Source of the DNA: Ancistrus triradiatus
Lineage: Eukaryota; Chordata; Actinopteri; Siluriformes; Loricariidae
Assembly (NCBI GenBank): GCA_025084515.1
Contig: JAJAGP010000208.1
Coordinates: 534,572 to 598,571 of the forward strand
Reading direction: 5' to 3'
Length of the DNA stretch: 64,000 nucleotides
Translations under genes and position numbers: made by a program
Notes under the pieces: generated by a model
Database searches by the model: none
What the model saw: only the letters and a program-made list of their open reading frames with translations
What the model was told of the DNA's origin: nothing
Part shown: in pieces, positions 25,851-35,813 of the stretch
Layout of the letters: the number at the start of each line of letters is the position of its first letter
Position numbering within the stretch: the first letter of the stretch is position 1

Positions 25851-25909
25851 TATTGCTATGTACAAAAGTAACCTCTCTAGAAAACCTGTGGTGTTTTAAA
25901 AAGCATTCC

Positions 25910-25911
<2 letters not shown>

Positions 25912-25958
<47 letters not shown>
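25912..25958. repeat. (TA)n microsatellite followed by poly-T
   Basis: About 16 TA units directly followed by about 15 T, within lrp11 intron 2. Confidence 0.95.
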
Positions 25959-26329
25959 AAACGTTCAGTCTGAAGGACAGAACTGAAGCTACACACAGTA
26001 AATGCTGTTTTTAAAGAAAAGAAACAAATCAACTTGAAATGGCCAGTTGGCCTGTAGTTTGTATAGCAGATATGCAGGCAACACTTGTGTTATATGATGT
26101 GCTTTAAGAACACTGCCTGGCAGAGATGCAAATCTGAGTTGAACCTCTGGCATGCGATTCAGAGCTTTGTGAGCCTGCTGCTGGCCTATTTCCTATCGCC
26201 TTGGCTAAATGAAGTGATTTATTAAGAAGGCAGTCTACTCGTACACTCTGTTGATTCCTGTTACTACAGTGTTCCCTAATGGCAGTGGCCTCCTTCAGCA
26301 AGGTAATGCATTTCTGCCATACTGCAAAA

Positions 26330-26530
26330 AAATGTTCGGGAATGGATTGGGGAACGGTTCAATGTGATAAAGAGTTCAAAGTGTTAACTTGGCCTCCAAA
26401 TTCCCCAGATCTCAATCCGATCAAGCACTGTGTTCTGGACAAAAGTTCCCATCCATAGAAGCTATACCTCACAACTCACAGGACTTAAAGGACTGTCCCC
26501 TTGGTGTCCAGCTAGCACAGGGACCTCCTT
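26330..26530 (+). pseudogene. Tc1/mariner-like transposase C-terminal fragment
   Basis: The plus strand reads TWPPNSPDLNPIKHCVLDK, matching the PPNSPDLNPIEHxWDxLD block with the third catalytic position; here the glutamate codon reads lysine. It is followed by a degraded HNLQDLK-like stretch. It belongs to another Tc1 family than the copies around it. Confidence 0.65.
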
Positions 26531-26814
26531 TAGAGGTCTTGTAGAGTTCCCAGTATTAGCCAGGTGGCGCAACCGAAAGAGAAAAAAAAGGGAGAGGACG
26601 TTAAAGCGGCGGGGAATAATGGGTAGAGGGGGGGTAGGGGATAAGTTCTTAACGCGTGATAGTCGGATGGTTGTCAACACCAGTATTCTCTAAAAGGAAG
26701 TATTAGTCCCATGTTGGTTTAAAAATGTTATGGCTGATTGCCATACAGGTGTAGGGGACATTGTTATTGAACAGATTGATTGGACTGATAAAGGCTTCTG
26801 TTTCTTTTATTCAG

Positions 26815-26967
26815 GTCACCCATCCCAGGGGTCTCCTGAAGTTAAGTGGGACTCAGAGAGGGTACATACAACCTTCCAGATGACTGTCACAAGACAACGA
26901 CTGGACAGAGGAGTCTCAGATAATGTCTCTGTCCACAGTGTTGGCGCCCGAAACACCATGGCAGAAG
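26815..26967 (+). CDS. lrp11: LRP11 exon 3: second half of PKD domain, frame disturbed
   Basis: Acceptor TTTATTCAG at 26814. In shifting frames it encodes the family blocks GLLKLSG, TFQMTVT and SDNVSV, then TVLAPETPW. These match the end of the LRP11 PKD domain, but one- or two-base surpluses occur near 26835-26880, 26893-26906 and 26935. The uncorrected frame is open without stop yet reads nonsense between the blocks. The donor is GTTCGA at 26968; the frame as written ends in phase 1 and joins exon 4. The boundary at the donor is less certain than elsewhere. Confidence 0.75.
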
Positions 26968-27042
26968 GTTCGAACCTCAAAATGGTCTTAAATAAATTTT
27001 GAAAATGTAAACAAACCGCAAGTTTTATGTTAAATGAAAATA

Positions 27043-27481
27043 CAGTGGAACCTCAGAATTCAAACACTTCTCTCGAACAATTTGGCGGGACATCGAATGG
27101 TCCGTTTGATTTTAAAAAAATCATTATTATATCAGTCCTATGGGTTGCGATTTCAGACACCTATTCAGTCTCAGCGCCTGCTATTCTTTTTCTGATATTT
27201 TTAAAAAATCAGTATTCTAGTCAGTCTATGGGTGCGATTTCAGACACCTCTTCAGTCTCCGCGCCTGCTTTCCATGATCCAAGACATACTGCTAAAACTG
27301 CGTTTCACAGTTTAATTGCATTTAGTCATAACGTTACCATACGTTATATGCAGAAAAAAAAACAGTCGTTTGGGGTCGGGGAATGGATTAATCCTATTTA
27401 CATGACTCCGTATTGATTCCAATGAGCCTTCATTTGAATGGCTTTTTGGAACCAATTAAGGTCAAGTCCGAGATTCCACTG
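27043..27481. mobile_element. MITE of pogo/Tigger type with internal duplication
   Basis: TA-flanked 439-bp element with terminal inverted repeats CAGTGGAACCTC and its inverse ending AGATTCCACTG. TA target site and CAGTNGAACCTC ends are typical of Tigger/pogo-derived MITEs. Inside, a block with TATGGGTTGCGATTTCAGAC is repeated once in tandem about 80 bases later. It has no coding capacity and lies in lrp11 intron 3. Confidence 0.8.
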
Positions 27482-27526
27482 TATTTATGTTTAACAAGAC
27501 TTACATGTCTGCATATTTCCTTGCAG

Positions 27527-27652
27527 TATGTACTCATCATTGCTCACAGTATCAGTTCATGTGTGACGATGGCTGCTGTATCGACATAAGCTACGCATGT
27601 GATGGTAAACAGCACTGTCCTGACCGCTCGGATGAAGACTTCTGCCAGGATT
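27527..27652 (+). CDS. lrp11: LRP11 exon 4: LDL-receptor class A domain
   Basis: Acceptor TTCCTTGCAG. The exon encodes VCTHHCSQYQFMCDDGCCI, then ACDGKQHCPDRSDEDFC: an LDL-receptor class A repeat with six cysteines in the usual order plus an additional pair at the N-terminal side, and the calcium-cage acidic residues DG and SDE. The glycine usual before SDE is arginine here. Clean frame. Donor GTGAGT at 27653, phase 1. Such repeats bind calcium and extracellular protein ligands. Confidence 0.93.
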
Positions 27653-28714
27653 GTGAGTTTAACCTTTAAACCACTGGAAATTTAAGAAAATAACTTATTA
27701 GGTGTGCACTACTGACCAGGCTTGAGGGACAGACGACCAAGACCCATAACAGAACATTAGGGCTGCCTCACGTGTGGCCTCTGGCCTCGACAAGGGCCCA
27801 CTTTGTAACTATTCAGCCATGAATTGAGACACTTTGGCCACCATGAGAGGGGCCTCACATCATTTGAACCTGACAGACAAATTTCACGTAGCCAGTGAGA
27901 TACAAACCAGGGAGGCTCAGCACTGACTGAACTAGTTTGTATCCCGACTCTGACAAGGAATGGTTTTTCTGTTGTTTTCGAGTCCTTCAGAAAGTCTGTC
28001 ATCTCCTAGTGGCCAGAGACCTTGGAGCCACTTTATCATCACTTGGTTTCGCTGCATTCCCTCACTTAAAGCCAAAAACACTGCTCTGTTCCACTGGGTC
28101 TTGTCCCAATTCCTTTCTTGCATAATCTTCATTGTCTGTCCGAGGTAGCCTGGCCAGGGGATTCCCCTTTCCATTGGGTCTCATGGAGGCTGGATTAGTT
28201 GCCTGCACCTGACCAGGGGTGCCCCCATATGACAGTAGAATAGGAATCCAATCCTTGTAGTCCAGTGCCTTAACTGCTGAACCTCCACTGTCAACTTGTT
28301 TGAAAAATATATATATAACTGAATCATTAGCTGCTAGTCAGATTCTGAGATGTGTACAAAATATATGAAGAACTTTTACTCAGATACTGTGGTTGAAAAT
28401 GGAACGAAATAATAACGTTAGGCCAGAAAGAAAAATGCATATGCATATTGCAGTCATTATGACAAAGAAACACTGGAGGTAACTGGAGTCATCGCAGTAG
28501 CTGAAAGGAAAAAAACAGAGTTTGTAAAATCGTGGGCTGATGCACATGGTGCTGCTATTAAAATGAGAGGAACTCTAATCATTTTTGCTGAGAAACGTAT
28601 CTATTCATAGCTATAAGAGCTACCCAAACGAGAGAGTCTGACCAAATTCTCGACCACTTTTAGTAGAAAAGGTGCTAAATAGCTTTTTATGAAGGGTTAT
28701 TTCTCCATGAGTAG
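27653..28714 (+). other. lrp11: lrp11 intron 4
   Basis: A canonical donor (GTGAGT) and AG acceptor. Between about 28,140 and 28,280 there is a SINE-like stretch in minus orientation (GTTAAGGCACTGGACTAC on the minus strand), too degraded to classify. Confidence 0.7.
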
Positions 28715-28873
28715 TTGATGGAAGACGCAAGACGGTGACTCACACATCCAAAGCCCCCTCACAGAAAGGAGAAGCCGGAGAAGCAGAGGGCCGAGCCATG
28801 ATCCCGACAGAATCACGCAATACTGCCACCCCCGTGCAGCCTAAATTACAAAAACAGCCTGCAGTCAACCAGG
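28715..28873 (+). CDS. lrp11: LRP11 exon 5: hydrophilic linker
   Basis: Short enough to be missed by ORF finding. In frame with exons 4 and 6 it reads DGRRKTVTHTSKAPSQKGEA, and later ATPVQPKLQKQPAVNQ. The RKxVTHT core is conserved in LRP11 immediately after the LDL-A repeat. It is a serine/threonine/proline-rich extracellular stalk without cysteine. Acceptor AG at 28713-28714, donor GTAAGG at 28874, phase 1 on both sides. Confidence 0.82.
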
Positions 28874-29627
28874 GTAAGGATACCGCCTAATAACAATCCT
28901 ACATTTAATTATGGTAATGATACTTAACCTTATAGGAGGTTTAGACCAATGAGAAAAACATGACACTCCCAGATTGATGGTCTTATTACAACTGCATGTC
29001 AAGTTCTCAACTATATTAGACAGTAATCAAACTGTCAGTTCTCATAGTCGTTGTGTTGGATGCAGAATAAGCCAGCAGGTGCAATAAGCCAGCAGGATCA
29101 TCAGCAACATGGCTGAAATGGTTCTGTGGAAAAGCTTTACGGCGGTTTACAACACATGGGAATTCCCATTTCTCTCTCAGGTTGTAAGTCTCTCGAGGTG
29201 GAAACAAAGCTCCTCTGTGTCCTGTTACCTGAGGCTTTTGGGAATCTCATGGTGGCTACATAACATCCAGACTGTGGCCTTCTGTTGAACTCCCTTTCTG
29301 GTAGCTCAGTGAACAACCATTTCGATCATACAGAGATGGTTATTTCAGTCATGTTTAATAAGAAATGTGTAACTGATTAACATCACAGTAAAGTCAGTAA
29401 TGTTAATCAACACATTGTTAACACACTGTCCATGTGCAGCTGCAACTCGCCTTAGCCGTGACCATATTTCCACAATGTGACAGACTTTGTTCGTGTCCAC
29501 TTAATAAAAAGCGGAAAAAATGACGTATGGATACTTTTGCAGGTGATGGAAATGATGAAAGGATGGGGAATTTGGAAATGTGTTACTGAATGGCCCACGG
29601 TTCTTTTGAACTCTCCTTCTCTCCCAG
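28874..29627 (+). other. lrp11: lrp11 intron 5
   Basis: GT donor and a strong pyrimidine-rich acceptor (CTCTCCTTCTCTCCCAG). No repeat or exon recognised inside. Confidence 0.8.
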
Positions 29628-29798
29628 AACCTTGCATGATGCCCCCAGTGGTCGGTCCATGTAAAGGTGTTTTCCCACGCTGGTATTACGACGCTGCAGC
29701 TGGAGAATGCAAGCACTTTCTGTACAGTGGCTGCAAAGGTAACCACAACAACTTCTTGCAGCAGACGGACTGTGCAAACGAGTGTCTCCAGAAACCTG
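29628..29798 (+). CDS. lrp11: LRP11 exon 6: Kunitz/BPTI inhibitor domain
   Basis: Encodes a complete Kunitz domain. In BPTI numbering the six cysteines fall at 5, 14, 30, 38, 51 and 55, exactly canonical. The P1 position after Cys14 is lysine (GPCKG), predicting inhibition of trypsin-like serine proteases; FPRWYYD, FLYSGCKGN and NNF follow the family consensus. The acceptor is CTCTCCCAG and the donor GTGAGA at 29799, both phase 1, so the domain forms one skippable exon. I do not recall this domain in human LRP11, whereas the related SPINT1 (HAI-1) has MANSC, PKD-like, Kunitz and LDL-A modules. No residue is missing, so a functional extracellular inhibitor is plausible. Confidence 0.93.
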
Positions 29799-29877
29799 GT
29801 GAGAAATTACTTCTACTTTTTCACCTCACTGACTGTATGTATTGAAGATGCACAATAAAGGTGGGATTGCCTTTCAG

Positions 29878-29934
29878 CTCCGGAGGATCGGCAAGTGACT
29901 GCAGCTCCTCTTCCCACCCCACATGCCAATACAG
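29878..29934 (+). CDS. lrp11: LRP11 exon 7: stalk mini-exon
   Basis: Nineteen codons reading PEDRQVTAAPLPTPHANT between acceptor CCTTTCAG and donor GTACTG, phase 1 on both sides. Proline- and threonine-rich, probably O-glycosylated juxtamembrane stalk. Supported by splice sites and frame continuity rather than by similarity. Confidence 0.72.
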
Positions 29935-30066
29935 GTACTGCAGTTCCATCATATTTATCTTTTATATAATAGCTTACCATTTTCATCCATCATAACAATG
30001 AACTGATTAGATGTATTTGGTAGACAGGTTGAAGATTTATGTCATTATTTATGTTTTTGTGTGTAG

Positions 30067-30180
30067 CTGCCAAGGCACCCAACTCTGAAGCCAAGTCTCA
30101 GTCTATATCCATATACCAAAATGCTCCAACAGTAACCAAAGCTCATGCACAACTGGGAGGACAACCACCAACAGAATCAG
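30067..30180 (+). CDS. lrp11: LRP11 exon 8: stalk exon
   Basis: Acceptor GTGTGTAG and donor GTTTGT, phase 1 on both sides. Encodes AKAPNSEAKSQSISIYQNAP, then a stretch ending QPPTES. Hydrophilic, no cysteines; it corresponds in position to the poorly conserved membrane-proximal stalk of LRP11. The open frame continues exactly from exon 7 to exon 9. Confidence 0.75.
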
Positions 30181-30633
30181 GTTTGTCCATGTGGTGAGCT
30201 GCTCGTGTCATAAGCTTTTAATGGCCCTAACAATACTAATTAGTCAGAAAATTAGCAGAATTATACAGAAGTAGAAGAAAATGCACTCCTGAGAGCTGTA
30301 ACTAACACGTCTAGGTGTTCAAAATCTTCCAAAGTATCGTCTATCATCTTCTGTATTTGTTTTAAAAGTCTAGTTGTTTGTTGATAATCTGCCACACAAG
30401 CTCTTTTATAACCAGGAGTGACAGATATCTACAGATATGGATCTACAATAATAGAGTCCCAATGTAAAGGAGTCAGAAAATCTAACTTCAGAAAGGGGGG
30501 AAAAAAGCAAAATAAGCATAGATTGCTGTCAGAAACCACATTGTCGGTCTAACTGCAGTTATTCAAGACCCTAAAGGCACAGCAAATCCCCATTTCCCTA
30601 TCAGCTTCTAAGAGAATAGGACAATGCTGTATC

Positions 30634-30811
30634 ACTGTGGTACCCTAGCAGTTAAGGTACTGGACTCTGGTTCGAATCCCACATCTGCCAAGCTGCCACT
30701 GTTACATCCTTGAGCAAGGTCCTTAACCCACAATTGCTTGGATTGTAAGACCGTATCCATTTTAAGTCGCTCTGGATATGAGCATCTGCTAAATGACATA
30801 AATGTAAACGT
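30634..30811 (+). mobile_element. tRNA-derived SINE (family A) in lrp11 intron 8
   Basis: GTGGTACCCTAGCAGTTAAG (A-box side), GGTTCGAATCC (perfect B box), CTGCCAAGCTGCCACTG, CAATTGCTTGGATTGTAAGA, AAGTCGCTCTGGATATGAGC and the AAATGTAAA tail. A few bases between the boxes are deleted. Confidence 0.8.
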
Positions 30812-31358
30812 CAAGGCCCAAAGCCTGTTCCAGCAGAGATGATGACCTGCTAAGGTTTCCATTTACATGGAAAAAGTCTTTGAAATCTGCCAGCAGAATT
30901 CAAGACCTCAGAAAACAAGTCTCTTTCAAGAAGAACCACAGCCAGAGGTTCTCTAATGCACATTTTGGGCCTAGACGTTAAAAAGCCATTTCTGTCTAAG
31001 ACAAAACAAGGACAGAATAAAATTCGGAGTGGTTCAGCAGTTGTGTGGACTGTTGAAACCAAGACTTGAGTTGTCATAAATTCACTACATGAAGATATCA
31101 AAATTGGACCAACTAAAAATCAGCAACCAAAAAGACTTGGACATCTATACAGAAATCAGGGTAATGGTCTTCACAGAATTTAGCACAGAATCCCTGATCC
31201 AGAACAATTCACTATTGATTGGAGCAGGTGAAGCTCAAAGAACCAACAGCGGCAACTTGGCAGAGCCGGGATGTGAACCGACAACCTTCCAGTTAGTAGC
31301 AGGAAGGATTCAGTTGCTCTGACTTTCCATCTAGTATAACCCAACTGTTTGTGTGTAG

Positions 31359-31513
31359 GTGCAATCCTGGCACTGGTCCTCGGGGTGATTATCAGCGCTT
31401 TGCTCTTGCTCATGGTGGCGTGCAGGCTGCGTGCAGTTCGCTACAGGACCAAGAAAGCTCGACCCCTCACAACAGAAGAATCCGATTACCTCATCAACGG
31501 CATGTACCTGTAG
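31359..31513 (+). CDS. lrp11: LRP11 exon 9: transmembrane helix and cytoplasmic tail
   Basis: The last coding exon. The acceptor TTTGTGTGTAG joins in phase 1. It encodes a hydrophobic helix, AILALVLGVIISALLLLMVA, then a basic stop-transfer segment (CRLRAVRYRTKKARP) and the highly conserved LRP11 C-terminus ESDYLINGMYL before TAG at 31511-31513. The final tail is nearly invariant in the family and is the firmest identification of the gene. It contains tyrosines in ESDY and MYL that could act in sorting or signalling (inference). Confidence 0.95.
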
Positions 31514-32445
31514 CCCAAAAACCACACCTGTCGGTCAGATCCAGACCTTTAGCAGTGTGAGCTTATGTGAGTGTGTGTGTGTGCTTATATATGTCAAGGA
31601 TACTGTTGCATTCACAGATCTAATGTAGAATACCAACTGCTGCGTCGAGTTTGCACACGGCATCCACATATCATCAGACTGAGCAGTACAGTCTTAGGCA
31701 AAAGTTTGGGCACCCTGGTCAAACGTTTGCACCTGATTAGACTGTAGCCTCACAACTGTACACGGCTCGTTAAATATCATTCCAATCTGTTCTTCTTTTC
31801 GATTAGAAAAGTCAAAATATGCACCTGACCAGCTGGCCCTCACTGTTCCATCACCCTATACTTTTCTTCTTCTTCTTCCTCTTCCACCGACCAGCAAGTC
31901 TTCAAAGTAAACATGCTTTCCTATATTCACTTCACAAAAGCAAAAGATTTTTAAATCACAATTCCACATTGTTAATCGTAACTATTGCATCAAGTCCTGA
32001 TTGTTTCTATAGCCTCCTGATTTCTGGGACTGTAATGTGGGGACACCCTCTGTCAGTGATCCTGGGCTGAGGACTGGGTCAGATTGACATTGACTAGAGA
32101 TGCCCCAAAATGTCAATAATTATCTCCATCATATTCACAACGACATAAATTTATCCGCCAAATCCACAATATCAGACTACTAAACATGCTAGAGTTCTGA
32201 ATAGACATCAATCTAGTTTTTCAGACTATAAAATTCTAGTAGTAGGATGATCTTGTATTTCTGAAGCCACCTATTGTCTCTTCTTTTCTCTTTTGAAGAT
32301 GAACACATTGTTTTGTGGACATATGAATCATTTTCCAGTAGTTATACACAATTCAGGGAGATGCCAGGCCACCTTACATCCTTGCCTTGTTGTAATTGAC
32401 ATATCAAATGAACCAGAATCAAATAAAACCTAGCGAGTATTTCAT
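31514..32445 (+). other. lrp11: probable lrp11 3' UTR
   Basis: Non-coding, AT-rich, with short TTC and GT runs and a small Tc1-like terminal word (AAAAGTTTGGGCACCC near 31,700). The first good AATAAA in context is at 32422-32427, so cleavage is expected near 32,445. Earlier ends cannot be excluded. Confidence 0.5.
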
Positions 32446-33034
32446 TAAACATGGTGTATTTATTTTATCTAACGATCGCTCGCTATATAGTAACCTTGAA
32501 ATGACAAGTTGTAAGTAATGACTTTTATACCAAAACTATCGAAGGCTTCGAGTTCCAGCTGTGCCTTCTGGCTGGGTTGGGCGTCACACCAAGCACGATC
32601 TGCTGTGTCCGAGAGAGAGGAGGCCTGGTTTGGGCTCCCATCCTGTGCTCTTCGGGAATCTGCACACACGCCACTGTGACCCTGACCGGCAGAAAATGTT
32701 AAAGCATGCAGGAAAGAACATACAAACCCTATAGACGGATTCCCTGAGCCCTCTGTTAGAATTCTTAAGACCTCGGATGTTAAACGGATATGACTTGGAT
32801 GGTCGTTCAATGGTGCATTTCTGTAAACACTAAACATCCCCAGACACTCACTGTCCCAATGCCTCTACTGAAGTGTTTAGTAGTAATCTGTAATCATCCC
32901 ATTAACCATACACCAAACCAGTGAGGTGCTATACAATAGGACTAGTCCTGCCAGGGGTAACCCCGCCACCACAACCACGTCTGTATTTGTGATGGCCAAC
33001 AGTGCCGGGAAAAGAAAGAGCGCGAGACAAAACA
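32446..33034. other. short gap between convergent lrp11 and pcmt1 3' ends
   Basis: The minus-strand ORFs here show no domain. Only about 600 bases separate the two predicted polyadenylation sites. Confidence 0.4.
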
Positions 33035-35089
33035 GTTTGCACGGCGTCGGGTTTTATTTTTACAAAGCCACGTTTGTGTGAATGCAGATGACACACCACC
33101 TGCATGGAAAAATCAGCATGGTCACAGCCAGCACGTCCAGAGTGGAGGGGGGACACAAGCTCAGCCCTGCGTGTGGATGTGTAAGTGCGTGGAAGAGAAT
33201 TCGTTAATGCCTGCACGAGCGCCGATATGAGCCTTGGGCAGCATGCTGGTCAGCGTGAATGAGAGCAGCCGGTCTATGATGCCATTAACTGTGTGTTAGG
33301 GTTAAAATACTGACAGAGCAGCATTAGTGAACCTACACTAAACTCAGCTGTAGCTACAGAGTTGTAGAATTGAGGACGAAAGCAGAGCTGTACGCGGGGC
33401 TTTGCTAGTAAGGATGGACGTCGCCGATTTTCTCGGCCAGTCTGTCCGTTCTAAAACTAAGACTTGTTTGTTGTAGCGCTGCACGATGTATCATTGAGGA
33501 TTATTATCACAATGAGATCTGAAAAGCCTATAGTATGTAAATTAGCAGTTCGGATTGTTGTGACCAATATAAGGTCCCTTATTAGGTTTGTTTCGTTGTG
33601 TTTTGCTGAACTGTGGCATTGATCCAAATCTCAGTCCATTTGGGTAAATGTCTAGTTATACATTTGGATGATTTCTAAACGGAAAAAAACGCTAACACAA
33701 CCTTTGCCAGAAACAAACTGAGACTCAGAGCTAAGAGCCAGCTGCTAGGAACTGATGATACTGATGATCTGGGTTCCAATCCTGGGATGGGCTTGCAACA
33801 TGAAGGTCAGGTGGCCGGTTATAAAGTGAACCTCACACACTAAAGACATTAAGACTGAAGAGAGTCGACGTCGAGATACTTGAACCAATCCACTTTTTAA
33901 CAAGTTAACCATTAACAAGTCAATTAAGTTCCATCAGATCAATTTGATGTGAAGTTTCACTTCGTATACCTGACCACTAGGGGCGTTTTTTATTATGCAT
34001 CGTCTACAATAAATCTTAATTGTTGTAAAAATATCCAGACAACAACTGACCAGTCTACAAACAGATCTACTTCTGGACTGTGCCTCAACTTGAACGGTTC
34101 TCCATAGGTTCTATTTGTATTAAGTTCTGACTGAATTATAAGGTGTGTACATTTCAGAACGACAAATTTGACGTCGTTGCAAAAAAGTAAGCATTAAAAT
34201 GTGTCCAAGTTTGTTTCTCACAGAGGTAAACTTCTTCTCATTTAGATCACAACAATGTTTTTGTCAATATCCTGCAGTCCTAGATTACGCCCAATAAATC
34301 CTGCCAAGACATTATATATTAATTCTATATTTTATACATGAAATCCATACCATATTAACTCTGACCCAACTTGAGCCGTGAGATTTTAGTCATTCAGATA
34401 CTGCCCTCAAGTTGCGTAATTCATTGGCAGCAGAAAAGGAAATATTTGATTTGACTGCAGGGAGTCCCGAAAAACAAATCTATGAAGCTGTGATAAAAAT
34501 GATCGCCCCAAACTTGTGGCGCTACCTAGAATATTCTACCAAGAGCTAGATTTGCGTTGGGGTGCATCAGCGAGGCTGCAGCCATAGCACTTTCAATATG
34601 AGCACAGAGCATGTCTTGGAGTGCAGACTTCTCCTTTAATAACCTATTCCTATAAACTCATGAGACAGCTCAACATCCCCAGCTCCAAAACCAGCTGAAA
34701 TGCATGTAAACAAAGAAATGAACCAACTGCAATACTGAAGTAATCACCAAAAAAATAGTGCACCTGCAAATAAATCAAAAAAAAAAAAAAAAAAAGAACA
34801 TTCACAGACCCAAAGCAAGCTGAAGTCCTGAAAACGTCAAGACAAAGACTCACTCGCGTAGTTTTTCCTTTTTCAAAGTGTTCAGTCTATTTCGTCCATC
34901 CTGAGGGCACTTCCGCCACACAGCGCTCAAGACTGTCCCGAGCAAAGTGCAACCAGCGTGGCTTTTCCGTCGCCGTCCGTTTACCATCTCGCAGTTAGTT
35001 AAGTCCAGACAGATGGTGTGTGTTGTGTTGTGTGTGTGTGTTTATATGTAATGGTGAATATTGCCAGACTGTTGTTTCAAAGTTCATCC
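33035..35089 (-). CDS. pcmt1: probable pcmt1 terminal exon (RDEL end) with 3' UTR
   Basis: On the minus strand a strong acceptor (CTCTCTGTCTCCCACAG) is followed at 35089-35077 by 13 bases that complete an arginine codon and encode Asp-Glu-Leu-stop. PCMT1, the repair methyltransferase for isoaspartyl residues, has a known splice form ending RDEL. PCMT1 and LRP11 are adjacent and convergent in human 6q25, as here. The long non-coding remainder would be the 3' UTR, with an AATAAA on the minus strand at 33058-33053. The coding part is only 13 bases, so the call depends on synteny. The upstream exons with the methyltransferase motifs were not found to the right, so a large repeat-filled intron or a distant exon is implied. 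A SINE-like fragment sits at 33735-33830 and a 19-base poly-A run near 34,780. Confidence 0.55.
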
Positions 35090-35286
35090 CTGTGGGAGAC
35101 AGAGAGAAGGGTTATAGGAACAGCCCTCGCATAAATAAAGTCCTGACTCAGAACCTTTTCAGCAACTGAAGACTTAGGCAAGCGCTCTACAATAGCACAA
35201 TCACGGGGGAAAAATAAACATTTATAACACACATACAGTTCAATTATAAAACTAAAAAGTTTAATGACATAACTAAGTTACGAGCC

Positions 35287-35813
35287 TTGATAGTATATGC
35301 TTTATCTAAAAGTAGATAAAGAGAACCCAGTTAAACAAAAATATTATACTTGGTCACTTATTTATTGGAGGAAAATGATCCAATATTACATATTAGTGAG
35401 TGGCAAAAGTATGTGACCCTTTGCTTTCAGTATCTGGTGTGACCCCCTGTGCAGGCAAAACTGCAGATAAACGTTTCTGTAGCCCTGTGATCAGTCCTGC
35501 ACACCGGCTTGGAAGGAATTTAGCCCTCCTCCGTTACAGAAACAGGCTTCAGCTCTGGGAGTTGGTGGGTTTCCTCACATTAGCTGCTCGCTTCAGTCCT
35601 TCCACACCATTTCCATTGGATTAAGGTCAGGACTTTGATTTGGCCAGTCCAGACATGAACTTTATTCTCTTTAACCATATCTTCATTTGTTAACTGGCCC
35701 TCTTTATCACTTTTGGGACTTGATGAAAAATCTGATGAGGTTGAGGTCATATTATGCAGAAACAGGAAAATTCTAAAGGGGTCACAAACTTAAGCACCAC
35801 GTAAATGTTGAGT
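35287..35813 (-). mobile_element. Tc1-like transposon, strongly deleted copy
   Basis: Same family as 14589. The left end begins inside the sub-terminal repeat (CTAAAAGTAGATAAAGAGA) without the outer terminus; the right end is complete at AAGCACCAC. The middle lacks the transposase except for a short linker. Several deletions within conserved words are unique to this copy. Confidence 0.85.

Larger units (their letters stand above)
24060..26814 (+). other. lrp11: lrp11 intron 2, carrying Tc1-like copies
   Basis: Holds two Tc1-like copies in minus orientation (24492 and 25444), an AT microsatellite (25912) and another Tc1-type fragment (26330). No exon recognised between 24060 and 26814. Confidence 0.75.

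Noticed and set aside
31680..31720. Tc1-type terminus in the lrp11 3' UTR
   Set aside because: Only about 20 bases match; no second end, so not listed as an element.
34778..34796. Poly-A run as evidence for a processed pseudogene
   Set aside because: No coding similarity or target duplication next to it; it lies in the predicted pcmt1 3' UTR.
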